A stretch of 64,000 bases of DNA from Chryseobacterium tructae (GCF_030409875.1 NZ_JAUFQR010000001.1:124001-188000), one strand, 5' to 3'; shown: positions 40,255-50,635, counted from the first letter of the stretch. Notes: generated by a model from the sequence alone, not told the origin. Translations and numbers: made by a program.

Positions 40255-41262
40255 ATGAAACAAAAACAATTGCTTTTCCTACATATCTTCTATTGGACGA
40301 TGTATTTAGTAGGTACCATTATTGTTCCTTATTTTATTTTTAATAAAGAGCATATTATCTTTGGGCTGACTTATTTTATGACCAGTTTTATATGCTTTTA
40401 TTTCAATTACTTTTTTATTGTTCATCGTTTTTTTGACATCAAGAAGCTGTATAAGACCATTCTTGGATTTTTTATCAGTGTAACCTTCTTTGTTTTGGTA
40501 CGTTATTTTACTGAAGAAGTAGTCTTAAAGCATTTTTTCGGAATCATTAATTATCCGGAAGGAACAGAGTTTTGGTATTATTTTTTTGACAATATTTACA
40601 ATAGCGTGACTCCCATTTTTATAAGCACTGTTTTTTCTTTATTTAAAATATATTCCTCGCTTGATGCAGAAAGGCTTCAGCTAGTAGAAGAAAAGAAAAG
40701 TGCAGAACTGAAGGCTTTAAAAACGCAAATCAATCCTCATTTTATTTTCAATACCTTAAATAATATTTATTCATTGGTGTATCAAAAATCAGAAAAAGCT
40801 TTACCTGCCATTGAAGAACTTGGGCAACTGTTGAGGTACAGTACAAAAGACTTGGAAAAAGACTTCATTGCCTTGGATAAAGAGATTGGTTATATAGACA
40901 GTTTAGTGGAACTTGAAAAGCTGAGGCTCAGAACCCCTGAGCTTATTCTTGTGGAGAAAGATATTCAGCATCCTCATTTGAATATTTCGCCAATGCTACT
41001 CGTACCATTTGTAGAGAATGCTTTTAAACACGGGGATCTTCGTGGGAAAGGATTTGAATTGAAAATTTCTGACCAAGATGAAATATTACATTTTTACCTT
41101 TTGAATTTTAAAAAAGATAGAATGAAGGATGCTGTTTCAGGAATTGGTATTCAGAATGTGAAGAAAAGGCTGGAAATATTATATCCTAAACACGAGCTTA
41201 ATATCAAAAACTCGGAAACCGAATTTATTGTAGATTTAAAAATTGATTTACGGGATGAATAA
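40255..41262 (+). CDS. LytS-type sensor histidine kinase
   Basis: A 335-residue membrane sensor kinase with about four N-terminal helices (residues 5-130). A short coiled region (ERLQLVEEKKSAELKALKTQ) links to a His_kinase domain. The phospho-accepting histidine is in QINPHFIFNTLNNIYSLV (about 160-177). The HATPase part is seen in LLVPFVENAFKHGDLRGKGF and GIGIQNVKKRLEILYP. The gene overlaps the response-regulator gene by 8 bp, so the two form one signalling unit. The family often senses envelope or small-molecule cues. The signal here is unknown. It is divergent from the barrel receptor. Confidence 0.9.
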   Translation: MKQKQLLFLHIFYWTMYLVGTIIVPYFIFNKEHIIFGLTYFMTSFICFYFNYFFIVHRFFDIKKLYKTILGFFISVTFFVLVRYFTEEVVLKHFFGIINYPEGTEFWYYFFDNIYNSVTPIFISTVFSLFKIYSSLDAERLQLVEEKKSAELKALKTQINPHFIFNTLNNIYSLVYQKSEKALPAIEELGQLLRYSTKDLEKDFIALDKEIGYIDSLVELEKLRLRTPELILVEKDIQHPHLNISPMLLVPFVENAFKHGDLRGKGFELKISDQDEILHFYLLNFKKDRMKDAVSGIGIQNVKKRLEILYPKHELNIKNSETEFIVDLKIDLRDE

Positions 41263-41928
41263 AATAAAATGTATCATTGTTGATGACGAACCTCTGGCGA
41301 TTTCACTTCTTGAACAATATGTACAGAAAATTCCTTTTCTTGAGCTGGTTTTTTCTACAGAAAACCCTATTGAAGCATTAGAATATATTCAGAATAATGA
41401 TTCAGACCTCATCTTTTTGGATATTCAGATGCCTGAGCTTACAGGAATCAATTTTATGAAAATTGTCGGAGTTAAACAAAAATATATTTTAACAACAGCT
41501 TATTCGGAATATGCCTTAGAGGGTTATGAACATAATATCATTGATTATCTTCTGAAACCTATATCATTTGAAAGGTTTCTCAAAAGTGCTATGAAGGCTC
41601 AGGAGCGCTTTTCTTTCCACGATGAAGAAGCTCATTTCTTCGTTAAATCTTCGGGGCAGCAGCATCGAATCAACTTTAATGAAATTCTTTATATTGAAGT
41701 ATCAAGGACTATGTGAATATCAGAACAGCTGAGGAAGAATACATTGTTCTTGAGACGCTTAAATCTATGGAAAATCAGCTGCCTGATAAGTTTGTAAGAA
41801 TTCATAAATCTTTTATTATTAACCTTGATAAAATCAAAAGTATCGGGGCTAAAAAAGTAAGTCTGCCTGAATTGGAGATCCCAATAGGAGATAGCTATAG
41901 AGCTAATTTATTGTATAGGCTGAAATAA
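41255..41928 (+). CDS. LytTR-family response regulator (one frameshift)
   Basis: A response regulator of about 224 residues. The receiver domain begins MNKIKCIIVDDEPLAISLLE, with the phosphorylation aspartate in DLIFLDIQMPELTG (about 50-63) and the signalling lysine in LLKPISFE (about 102-109). A C-terminal LytTR DNA-binding domain follows (VRIHKSFIINLDKIKSIGAK). The frame breaks near 41699: GAAGT should be GAAGGT, giving ILYIEGIKDYVNIRT. This is the one break in a G pair rather than an A/T run. The start at 41255 is chosen over one 12 bp upstream because it matches the receiver domain. It ends before a hairpin and a convergent gene. Confidence 0.9.
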
Positions 41929-41941
41929 ATTTTGAGAATTC

Positions 41942-41971
41942 AAACCTTATAGGTTTCAAAAACCTATAAGG
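41942..41971. repeat. AAACCTATAAGGTTT-type hairpin repeat
   Basis: CCTTATAGGTTT (41945-41956) and AAACCTATAAGG (41960-41971) make a perfect 12-bp stem with a 3-nt loop. It lies between convergent genes and may also end transcription. The same unit, AAACCTATAAGGTTT, is found at 43993-44007. Confidence 0.6.
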
Positions 41972-41999
41972 CTAATATCTTGAAACCATTCTATAGTTT

Positions 42000-42428
42000 C
42001 TAATTATCTTTTGATATCTCTTTTCTGGTTGAAATTTTGTCAACGATGTACCATCTGCCTTCTGTATACATGAGGTTAAAGTAATCTATGAAAATATATT
42101 TCGCCGTTTTTATCTCGCATTTTGCGGCGGCAATATTTCCGGTGATATCAAGGCTTAATATTTTAGACCCTATGTTTTCGACAGTGGCTTTAGGCCTAAA
42201 CCCGCTTAAGTAGGTTTTCCTGTCAAAGACAACTACTTTATCTTCTTTCAGGTTTTTAAGTTTACAAGTACTGTGCATTGCTTTTCCTACCTTCAGGGTG
42301 TCTCCTCTCTTCCAGCCGTCAAAGTACATTTCTATTGTTTCTTTTATTAGGGCTTTAGAATTGTTTTGTGAATACACATTCATGCAACAAAAAAGAGTTA
42401 ATACGAAAATCAGGTTTTGTTTTTTCAT
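42000..42428 (-). CDS. Secreted NTF2-like / putative lumazine-binding protein
   Basis: A 142-residue exported protein with a signal peptide (LIFVLTLFCCMNVYSQ). An NTF2-like cone-fold domain follows (LIKETIEMYFDGWKRGDTLK, about 28-47; MYTEGRWYIVDKISTRKEI near the end). The pattern fits the putative lumazine-binding branch of the family (PF12893). Such proteins are often scaffolds or small-molecule binders with no enzyme activity. It stands alone, with convergent genes on the left side. Role unknown. Confidence 0.78.
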   Translation of the reverse strand: MKKQNLIFVLTLFCCMNVYSQNNSKALIKETIEMYFDGWKRGDTLKVGKAMHSTCKLKNLKEDKVVVFDRKTYLSGFRPKATVENIGSKILSLDITGNIAAAKCEIKTAKYIFIDYFNLMYTEGRWYIVDKISTRKEISKDN

Positions 42429-42736
42429 TTTTATTTAATTTTTAGAGTTTGTTTAGATTCTATTCAAATATTTTCATCGATATCATTTTCAGTTTCTTTC
42501 AATGATCTTGAAATTCTGAATTGTGCATGAAATTATACTTTCAAATATCCAGATATGAGCTTTAGAGAAGAATTTAAATGATTGATAAAAATTTAAATTT
42601 TGGACAGGTTTACTACCTCATAACTTAAATTTTATGAAGCCAAAAGTATAAGAGAATTATAGAAAAAAAGTTCTGAAATTGAAATTCAGAAGTGCAGAAT
42701 TATAAAATACGACTTATTGGAAACCGGAACATAGCA
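42429..42736. other. Non-coding AT-rich gap
   Basis: I see no coding frame, tRNA or clear hairpin terminator in these 308 bases. There are short AT-rich inverted stretches (for example AAAATTTAAATTTT near 42591) but nothing that supports a named feature. Confidence 0.5.
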
Positions 42737-43804
42737 TTATGATAGTTTACAACGAACCTCCTCATTTTCCTGAAAAGCCTCACGGTAAAGGAGAGGAGTT
42801 GTTTTTTTTATTTTTTTGAAAGTAGTGAAAAAAGTAGATTTGGAATTGAACCCGACTTCATAACCTATCTCTTCTATTTTAAGATGAGTGGCATTTAGTA
42901 TTCTTTCACAAGCTTCATGGATTCTATACTCGTTAATATATATAGAAAAATTTTTGCCGAGGTTATCGTTCAGCAGTTGTGAAAGTCGGTGGGAAGAGAT
43001 ATTCAATTTAACCGCCAGATCACTCAGCTTTAGATCAGGATTCTTATAAAGCTCTTCGGTTTTCATCAAATTCTCCAGTTTTGAAACAAAATTATCTGCC
43101 TGAGCTTCTGGAATTTTTTTATTAGCATATTTATTTACTTTCCCATTTTTCGATATAACTTCATTTTTCCTGTTGAAAAAGAATAAAAAATTGAGATATA
43201 ATAAAAATGAAAAAGTAATACTTCCTGCGATATATGCTCCTTTTATCCAGCCTATTAAAAAAAACAGATAGGCCAGAAAAATAATTACGTTACTGAAATA
43301 TATAGAAGAGACATGTGTTTGAGATGCCCATTGTTTATTTTTAATATATTTTACATATTCATATCCTGCCCATATAATGAATAATGCCCATTCAATATAG
43401 ATGAGTTGTACTATATAGTGGTTCCATAAATATGGATATTCAGCATAAGAAATAAAATACCCACCTATAATGATTATTCCTGTAAGGATTCCGAATACAT
43501 ATTTCCAACTCTGTATATCAGATTGGTTACGAATCTCTAATGAGCGGATAAAATAATATAAGGCCGGACCTATCAGAAGACATGCCGACAAGCCTATTTG
43601 CAGGTAGATTTTTGGAAGATCACGATCAAAATATATAAAAACCGATTTTCCGATTCTAATACTCAACATAAGCAAAAGCACACCTAAAAACAAATGAGAC
43701 AGATCTTTCTGTTTTTTCACAAACAATAAATAAATCCCCAACAATAGCCCATTGAAAGCTCCTATTGCACTAAAGAAGAAGAATAACTGTTGTCCGAAAG
43801 TCAT
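42737..43804 (-). CDS. AraC-family regulator with N-terminal membrane domain
   Basis: A 355-residue membrane-anchored transcription factor. About seven hydrophobic helices fill residues 8-210. A cytosolic C-terminal AraC helix-turn-helix domain follows (LKLSDLAVKLNISSHRLSQL, about 252-271; IEEIGYEVGFNSKSTFFTTF, about 308-327). This layout, a sensor membrane part joined to AraC, is common in Bacteroidetes and may sense a lipid or membrane-linked signal. Neighbours are the NTF2-like protein downstream and the repeats and aconitase upstream, so its targets are not apparent. Confidence 0.88.
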   Translation of the reverse strand: MTFGQQLFFFFSAIGAFNGLLLGIYLLFVKKQKDLSHLFLGVLLLMLSIRIGKSVFIYFDRDLPKIYLQIGLSACLLIGPALYYFIRSLEIRNQSDIQSWKYVFGILTGIIIIGGYFISYAEYPYLWNHYIVQLIYIEWALFIIWAGYEYVKYIKNKQWASQTHVSSIYFSNVIIFLAYLFFLIGWIKGAYIAGSITFSFLLYLNFLFFFNRKNEVISKNGKVNKYANKKIPEAQADNFVSKLENLMKTEELYKNPDLKLSDLAVKLNISSHRLSQLLNDNLGKNFSIYINEYRIHEACERILNATHLKIEEIGYEVGFNSKSTFFTTFKKIKKTTPLLYREAFQENEEVRCKLS

Positions 43805-43992
43805 TTGTTTGTAAATTGATTGCCTCGTGTAAAAATACTAATTTCTGGTTTTCATTTTTAGATGTTGATTTTTTTATTAGATCTTTTTTCAATACTTCAT
43901 TACATCATCAAAGCTATCAGTAATTAAGACTTTATGAATAGAGCCATATCAGAGAATATATTGTTCTTAAAATAGTATAGTGAAGGGTATTC

Positions 43993-44007
43993 AAACCTAT
44001 AAGGTTT
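43993..44007. repeat. AAACCTATAAGGTTT repeat unit
   Basis: A single copy of the unit that makes both arms of the hairpin at 41942-41971. It sits directly beside the larger CGCAGAT element, in the 397-bp gap between the AraC gene and acnA. Confidence 0.5.
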
Positions 44008-44026
44008 AGATATGTTTTCTATCATC

Positions 44027-44102
44027 AATCTGCGTAATCCGCAAGATCTGCGAGAGATTAAAAAATGTTCTCATGTAGATTTCGGAGATGAAGCAGATTT
44101 TT
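44027..44102. repeat. CGCAGAT intergenic inverted-repeat element, copy B
   Basis: The left arm at 44027-44057 (AATCTGCGTAATCCGC, then AGATCTGCGAGAGA) and the right arm at 44069-44102 (TCTCATGTAGATTTCGGAGA, then AGCAGATT) form a long imperfect hairpin. Each arm carries several AGAT-type units. This is the longest of three copies in the window. It lies after acnA, upstream of the AraC gene. Confidence 0.65.
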
Positions 44103-44142
44103 AAGTTTTGGCTAAAGCCATTGGAATTATTGAAGTAATAAA

Positions 44143-44170
44143 AAAGGTGGCTTCTCCTGAAGCCACCTTT
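44143..44170 (-). terminator. Terminator after acnA
   Basis: AAAGGTGGCTTC / GAAGCCACCTTT with a TCCT loop lies 31 bp past the acnA stop and has a T run on the minus strand. Confidence 0.85.
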
Positions 44171-44201
44171 TATAATTAATCGATCTAACAATTAATTCTT
44201 A

Positions 44202-46468
44202 TTATTTCTCTTGTTTTTTAATCAAGTTCAGTGCAGAACCAGCCTTAAACCACTCGATTTGTTGATCGTTGTAAGTATGGTTGGCCATGATGATGTCTTT
44301 AGTTCCATCTTTGTGAACGAATTCTAAAGTCAATTGTTTTCCTGGCGCAAACTGATCAAGATCTAAGAAGTTAACAGTGTCATCTTCCTGGATTTTATCA
44401 TAATCAGCCTCATTAGCAAAAGTGATTCCTAACATTCCTTGTTTTTTAAGGTTTGTTTCGTGAATTCTTGCAAATGATTTTACCAATACCGCTTTTACAC
44501 CAAGGTGTCTAGGTTCCATAGCAGCATGCTCTCTTGAAGATCCTTCACCATAGTTTTGGTCTCCCACAACGATTGTTGGAACGCCTGCAGCTTTATAAGC
44601 TCTTTGTACAGCCGGAACTTCACCATATTCACCCGTTAATTCGTTTTTAACGTGGTTGGTTTCCATATTGTAAGCATTTACAGCTCCAATCAACATGTTG
44701 TTGGAAATATTGTCAAGGTGACCTCTGTATTTTAACCAAGGGCCAGCCATAGAAATATGGTCAGTAGTACATTTTCCGAAAGCCTTGATCAACACTTTAG
44801 CCCCTTCGATGTTTTTACCATCCCAAGCCGGGAATTCTTCTAATAACTGAAGTCTGTCTGAAGTAGGACTTACATTAACAACAACACTAGATCCATCCTC
44901 AGAAGGAGCCTGATATCCGTTGTCATCCACTGCAAAACCTTTTGAAGGAAGTTCATATCCTTTAGGTTCGTTAAGTTTTACCTGCTCGCCAGCTTCATTA
45001 GTTAAAGTATCTGTAATAGGATTAAAGTCTAATCTACCGGAGATCGCAACAGCAGCAACCATTTCAGGGGAAGCTACAAATGCATGGGTATTGGGGTTAC
45101 CATCAGCTCTTTTTGCAAAGTTTCTGTTGAAAGAGTGGATAATAGAGTTTTTTTCTCCTTTTTCAGCGCCTTCTCTGTCCCATTGTCCTATACATGGGCC
45201 ACAAGCATTGGTAAAGATTCTTGCATTTTCAAACTTTCTAAAAGAATCTAAGAAACCGTCTCTTTCGGCAGTGAATTTCACTTGCTCAGAACCAGGGTTA
45301 ATACCTAAAATAGCTTTAGGCTTTACTCCTTTTGATACGGCATCCTCTACAATAGAAGCAGCCCTTGATAAATCTTCATAAGAAGAGTTGGTACAAGAAC
45401 CGATCAATGCCCATTCTACTTCTAATGGCCATCCGTTCGCTTCAGCTTTTGCTTTGAATTCAGCAACTGGAGTCGCTAAGTCCGGAGTGAATGGTCCGTT
45501 TAAGTGTGGAGTCAGTTCAGAAAGGTTGATTTCAATTAATTGATCGAAATATTGTTCAGGGTTAGCATATACCTCAGCATCACCTGTTAAGTGTTCAGCA
45601 ATTTTATCAGCGGCATCTACTACATCCTGTCTTCCTGTAGCAGTCAGGTATCTTCTCATAGAATCATCATACCCAAAAGTAGAAGTCGTAGCCCCGATTT
45701 CAGCACCCATGTTACAGATGGTACCTTTACCAGTAGCGGAAAGAGATTCTGCTCCTTCACCGAAATATTCTACAATACATCCTGTACCTCCTTTTACGGT
45801 AAGTATTCCTGCTACTTTTAAGATAACATCTTTAGCAGAAGTCCATCCGTTCATTTTACCGGTTAATTTAACCCCGATAAGTTTAGGCATTTTAAGCTCC
45901 CAGGCCATTCCTGCCATTACGTCTACTGCATCAGCACCCCCTACACCAATAGCAACCATTCCTAGTCCACCAGCATTTACAGTGTGAGAGTCAGTACCAA
46001 TCATCATCCCTCCAGGGAAAGCGTAATTCTCTAATACAACCTGGTGAATAATACCTGCTCCCGGCTTCCAGAATCCGATTCCATATTTATCACATACGGA
46101 ACTTAGGAAGTTGAAAACCTCAGAGTTTTTGTTGATACCTTCCTGTAAATCTTTATCAGCACCTACTTTCGCCTGAATTAGGTGATCTGCGTGAGCCGTT
46201 GAAGGAACAGCCACTTTAGTTTTTCCAGCCTGCATGAACTGTAAAAGCGCCATTTGCGCTGTGGCATCCTGCATGGCTACTCTGTCTGGTGCAAAATCTA
46301 CATAAGAGTTTCCTCTTTCATGTGCTTGTGTAGCATTTCCTTCCCAAAGGTGGGTGTAAAGAATTTTTCTGAAAGGGTAAGAGGTTTTCCCACGATTTGT
46401 CTTGCCGCAGCAATTCTTTCCGGGTAACGCTCGTACACTTTTTTGATCATATCAATATCAAAAGTCAT
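44202..46468 (-). CDS. Aconitate hydratase, AcnA/mitochondrial type (one frameshift)
   Basis: A 4Fe-4S enzyme of about 755 residues that interconverts citrate and isocitrate in the TCA cycle. Recognisable parts are [45 protein letters not shown] and [12 protein letters not shown] with the cluster cysteines. The swivel-domain loop is [19 protein letters not shown]. The N-terminus [20 protein letters not shown] is restored by adding one base at 46364-46368, where AAAAA should be AAAAAA ([10 protein letters not shown]). The uncorrected frame starts only at [11 protein letters not shown]. The length matches the family. It lies 320 bp downstream of acnB, which has its own terminator. Confidence 0.94.
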
Positions 46469-46626
46469 ATCGTATTTAGTTTTGTTCTTTTTTCATTAAT
46501 ATTTCCTTTTCTTCTGTCTGAAAAAGAAAAATCATTTTTTTATACATCAAAAAACGTTCCTATAATCTATGGATAGGCTGATTCTGAATATAAAACCAAG
46601 AGATTTTATCACTTTCAATTTAAGAA

Positions 46627-46643
46627 AAAATAGATTCTATTTT
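46627..46643. promoter_or_regulatory. 17-bp palindrome upstream of acnA
   Basis: AAAATAGATTCTATTTT is palindromic with 8-bp arms around a central base. A related TAGAACGATTCTA follows at about 46682-46694. Both are in the gap between acnB and acnA and may bind a regulator. Confidence 0.35.
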
Positions 46644-46704
46644 CCTGATTTTCTCGGAAAAAAATTGTATTTCACTTAAAATAGAACGATTCTAAACAAA
46701 AAAA

Positions 46705-46742
46705 TGAAAGATTTTAAATCCTAAACGGACTAAAATCTTTCA
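46705..46742 (-). terminator. Terminator after acnB
   Basis: TGAAAGATTTTA / TAAAATCTTTCA with a 14-nt loop is followed on the minus strand by a T run. It starts 46 bp past the acnB stop. Confidence 0.75.
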
Positions 46743-46787
46743 TTCATATAATTTTCAATAGTCTTGCGACCTATTTTATCAATGCTG

Positions 46788-49570
46788 TTAGTGAGCGCTT
46801 GTACTGGTTAATTCTTTAATAGAAGGTACAAAAGTCGTTAGGTCAATACCTTCAACGGCTGCTTTATATTCCTCAATACTTGGAATTCTTCCGATGATCG
46901 CAGAAAGAACAACAACCGGAGTTGAAGCCAATAAAGATTCACCTTTTTTACGTTCAGAATCTTCTACCACCCTTCCTTGGAAAAGACGAGTTGAAGTCGC
47001 TAAAACAGTATCTCCTTTCGCTGCTTTTTCCTGGTTACCCATACAAAGGTTACATCCAGGACGCTCAAGGTACATTACATTTTCGTATTCTGTACGAGCT
47101 TCACCTTTAGGTGCGTTATCATTAAATTCAAATCCTGAATATTTCTCTAATAATTCCCAGTCACCTTCAGCTTTTAACTCATCAATGATATTGTAAGTAG
47201 GAGCAGCCACTACTAGAGGAGCGCTAAATTCTACTTTACCATTTTTCTTTTCAAGGTTTTTCAACATCTGAGAAACTATTTTCAAGTCTCCTTTGTGAAC
47301 CATACAAGATCCTACGAAACCAAGATCTACTTTTTTCTCACCACCATAGTAAGAAAGATCTCTGATGGTATCGTGAGTATATCTCTTGGAAACATCATCG
47401 TTGTTTACATCCGGGTCAGCAATCATAGGTTCTACAATTACATCAAGATCTACAACAACTTCAGCATAATATTTAGCATTAGAATCCGGAGTAAGAGCTG
47501 GTTTTTCACCTGATCTGATCTCTTCAATTCTCTTATTTGCTTTGTCAATTAATCCCTGAAGAACTTGGTTGTGGTTATCCATTCCTTTGTCGATCATGAT
47601 CTGGATTCTGCCTTTAGCAATTTCCAATGATTCGATTAGGGTATTATCTTCAGAAATGTTGATAGACGCTTTTGCTTTCATTTCAGCAGTCCAGTCTGTA
47701 AATGTGAAGGCCTGGTCAGCAGGAAGTGTTCCGATGTGAACCTCAATGATTCTTCCCTGGAATACATTCTCTCCTCCAAATTGCTTCAACATCTGAGCCT
47801 GAGTAGCATGAACTACATCACGGAAGTCCATGTGAGGCTTCATTTCACCTTTGAAAGTTACTTTTACAGATTCAGGGATTGGCATAGAAGCTTCCCCTGT
47901 AGCTAGTGCAAGAGCAACCGTTCCAGAGTCAGCTCCGAAAGCAACTCCTTTAGACATTCTTGTGTGAGAGTCACCACCAATGATGATTGCCCACTCGTCT
48001 ACAGTGATATCATTAAGAACTTTGTGAATAACGTCAGTCATTGAGTGGTATTCACCTTTCGGGTCACGAGCTGTGATCAAACCGAAATCGTTCATGAACT
48101 TCATTAGCTTAGGAATATTAGCCTGAGCTTTTTTATCCCAAACAGAAGCCGTATGACATCCTGATTGGTAGGCACCGTCAACAACCGGAGAGATTACAGT
48201 AGCTGCCATTGATTCAAGCTCCTGAGAAGTCATAAGACCTGTCGTATCCTGAGAACCAACGATGTTTACCTGTACTCGTACATCCGAACCTGCATGTAAT
48301 ACTTTCCTGGTGTAGTTCCTACAGCATTTCTGTTGAAGATTTTTTCAACCGCTGTAAGCCCTTGCCCTTCGTGAGAAATTTCTTTAGATGGAGCAAAAAC
48401 AGCAGGAGCTTCAACCCCTAAAGTTTGAGCAGCAAATGTTTGTAGTTTCTTACCGAATACAATTGCGTAAGATCCTCCAGCCTTTATGAATTCCATCTTT
48501 TGTGGCGTGAAAGACTTGGTAAGGTCAATCAGTTCCTGATCTCCGTTATATAATTTCTTTTCTTTTGTATTAATAGTTAAAACAGTTCCTGTAGCTACTG
48601 AATAAGCTTCTTCAAGAACGATATCACCATTTTCGTTACGAACAACGTTTCCGTTTTCATCTACTTTCTTCACCCAGTTCTTAAGGTCAACACCGATACC
48701 TCCGGTAACGTCAACAGTAGTAAGGAAAATTGGAGAAATACCGTTTGTTCCTCCAACGATTGGAGCAATATTCACGAATGGCACGTAAGGGCTAGCTTGT
48801 TTACCAGTCCATAAAGCCACATTATTTACCCCTGACATTCTGGATGAACCTACACCCATTGTTCCTTTTTCAGCGATAAGCATAACGCTTGCATCAGGAT
48901 GTTGTGCCTGTAAAGCTTTGATTTCTTCCTGAGCTGCAGGAGTAATCATACATTTACCGTGAAGTTCACGATCTGATCTTGAGTGAGCCTGGTTACCCGG
49001 AGAAAGTAAATCGGTAGAAATATCTCCTTCACCAGCAATAAAAGTAACTACTTTGATTTCTTCAGCCACTTCAGGAAGTTTTGTGAAGAATTCAGCCTGT
49101 GCATAGCTTTCTAGAATTTCTTTAGCAATTGCATTTCCGCTGTTGTATGCCTCTTTTAAACGGTTAGTGTCCGCTTCATAAAGGAAAACCTGAGTTTTAA
49201 GAACGTCTGCAGCTTGTTGAGCAATAGCAGCATCGTTACCTAAAGCTAAGTCTAATAATACTTCGATAGATTTACCTCCTTTCATGTGAGATAATAATTC
49301 GAAAGCGAAAGTCTGAGAAATTTCTTCTACTACGGATTCACCTAGAATGATTTCTTTTAAAAATTTAGCTTTTACACCTGCTGCACTTGTTGTTCCCGGT
49401 AGGGTGTTATAGATGAAAAATTTAAGAGAGTCCGTTCGATCTGCATTACCCAAATCTTTGATTTGTGCGATGATTTCGCTTAGTAATTCAGCACCATCAA
49501 TTGGCTTTGGATGAAGCCCCTGGTCTTTTCTTTCTTCAATCTCTTTGATGTAATCCTTATAAATATTCAT
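46788..49570 (-). CDS. acnB: Bifunctional aconitate hydratase 2 / 2-methylisocitrate dehydratase AcnB (one frameshift)
   Basis: AcnB is a 4Fe-4S aconitase, about 927 residues here. It works in the TCA cycle and possibly in the methylcitrate route. The N-terminal helical HEAT-like and swivel domains come first (DYIKEIEERKDQGLHPKPID, then MLIAEKGTMGVGSSRMSGVN). Later come GGDSHTRMSKGVAFGADSG, GSCMVHKGDLKI and the cluster region RPGCNLCMGNQEKA. The frame breaks at 48303-48305: GGAAAGTA should be GGAAAAGTA, giving PGKVLHAGSDVRVQVNIVGS. The start MNIYKDYIKEI at 49570 is preferred over one 69 bp upstream, because it gives the usual family N-terminus. Confidence 0.94.
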
Positions 49571-49825
49571 AATAGAAGGTCTTTCAATATTAAAGGTAGA
49601 GTATTTCGCTGCTTCTTTACTGGTCTGTATAAAATACAATTAATGACATTCTGAGATCTCGCATGTGATGCAACATTAACCAAAGAAGGTCAGCATAATC
49701 TACATTTTTTTAAAAGTTTTTTAAATTATTAAACAATTCAAAATGTTCCCCAAAATTACGAAATTTTACGATTTTATAAGAATGAAATTATTTAGATTCT
49801 TTATAAATATGAATTTGATAATTTC

Positions 49826-49845
49826 TATTTTTGGCCGTAATTTTG
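49826..49845 (+). promoter_or_regulatory. Tandem candidate -7 elements before the WG-repeat gene
   Basis: TATTTTTG (49826-49833) and TAATTTTG (49838-49845) each match TAnnTTTG, 12 bp apart, ending 16 bp before the ATG at 49862. Confidence 0.4.
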
Positions 49846-49861
49846 CAGACAAATGGTGAAT

Positions 49862-50635
49862 ATGAAAAATATCCTGAAAGTTTTGTGCGTTTTTATTTCG
49901 ATTTCTGTTTTCTCACAGACTCAATTTGTGAAGAAGCCGACAACAAAAAACGTTACAAAAACTGCTGTGAAAAAAGAGAAAAATGTCGTAACCAGGCATA
50001 ATTCCGATTTGATAGTTATCAATAAAGATCTTCCACTTCTTATTCCTAAAAAGAAGGGTGATAGCTTTGGGTACGTTAATCAAAATGGAAAATATATTAT
50101 TCAGCCGGAATATCATATTGCCGTATTTTTTTATGAAGACTGTAATCTTTTGAATTCTCCTAATGAAAAAGTGAGAAAATTTGGATCAAAAGAGTATGCA
50201 ACTGTAGAAAAGAATATGATTTCCTACCGTGTCAATCATTCAGGAAAAAGAGTATATCAGTTTAAAGATTCCGATCTTGGAAAATGTAAGTTTGGAGAAT
50301 ACAAACAACAGCTTTTCCAGGCATATGTTCTTAATGGTTTCTACGGAATTATTGAAAAATCAAAATTCGTTAATGCTGCAGATTACCGTCAGTATCAAAT
50401 CTATCCGCAATATCAATATCTCTACATTATGGAGGGAGATGATGTTGCAGATCCGATGATTGTTGCTTCAAACAATGATAAATTCGGAGTTATTGACGTG
50501 AATAATAAGGTGATCATTCCTTTCGAATATTCAAATATTAAAAGAAATTTCAGCTGGAAACTGGGAAAAATGTTTGAAGTGACAAAAGATGGCAAAAACT
50601 ATTATTACATCGATGCCAATAACAAAACATACTAG
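49862..50635 (+). CDS. Secreted WG-repeat-like protein
   Basis: A 257-residue exported protein with a signal peptide (MKNILKVLCVFISISVFSQ). This start is chosen over one 9 bp upstream because it gives a standard signal. The body has WG/KWG-type beta repeats: GDSFGYVNQNGKYIIQPEYH (about 65-84) and DKFGVIDVNNKVIIPFEYSN. The tail DGKNYYYIDANNKTY is similar. Such repeats form surface or periplasmic folds of unknown binding role. It stands alone between acnB and the TPP leader. Confidence 0.8.
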   Translation: MKNILKVLCVFISISVFSQTQFVKKPTTKNVTKTAVKKEKNVVTRHNSDLIVINKDLPLLIPKKKGDSFGYVNQNGKYIIQPEYHIAVFFYEDCNLLNSPNEKVRKFGSKEYATVEKNMISYRVNHSGKRVYQFKDSDLGKCKFGEYKQQLFQAYVLNGFYGIIEKSKFVNAADYRQYQIYPQYQYLYIMEGDDVADPMIVASNNDKFGVIDVNNKVIIPFEYSNIKRNFSWKLGKMFEVTKDGKNYYYIDANNKTY

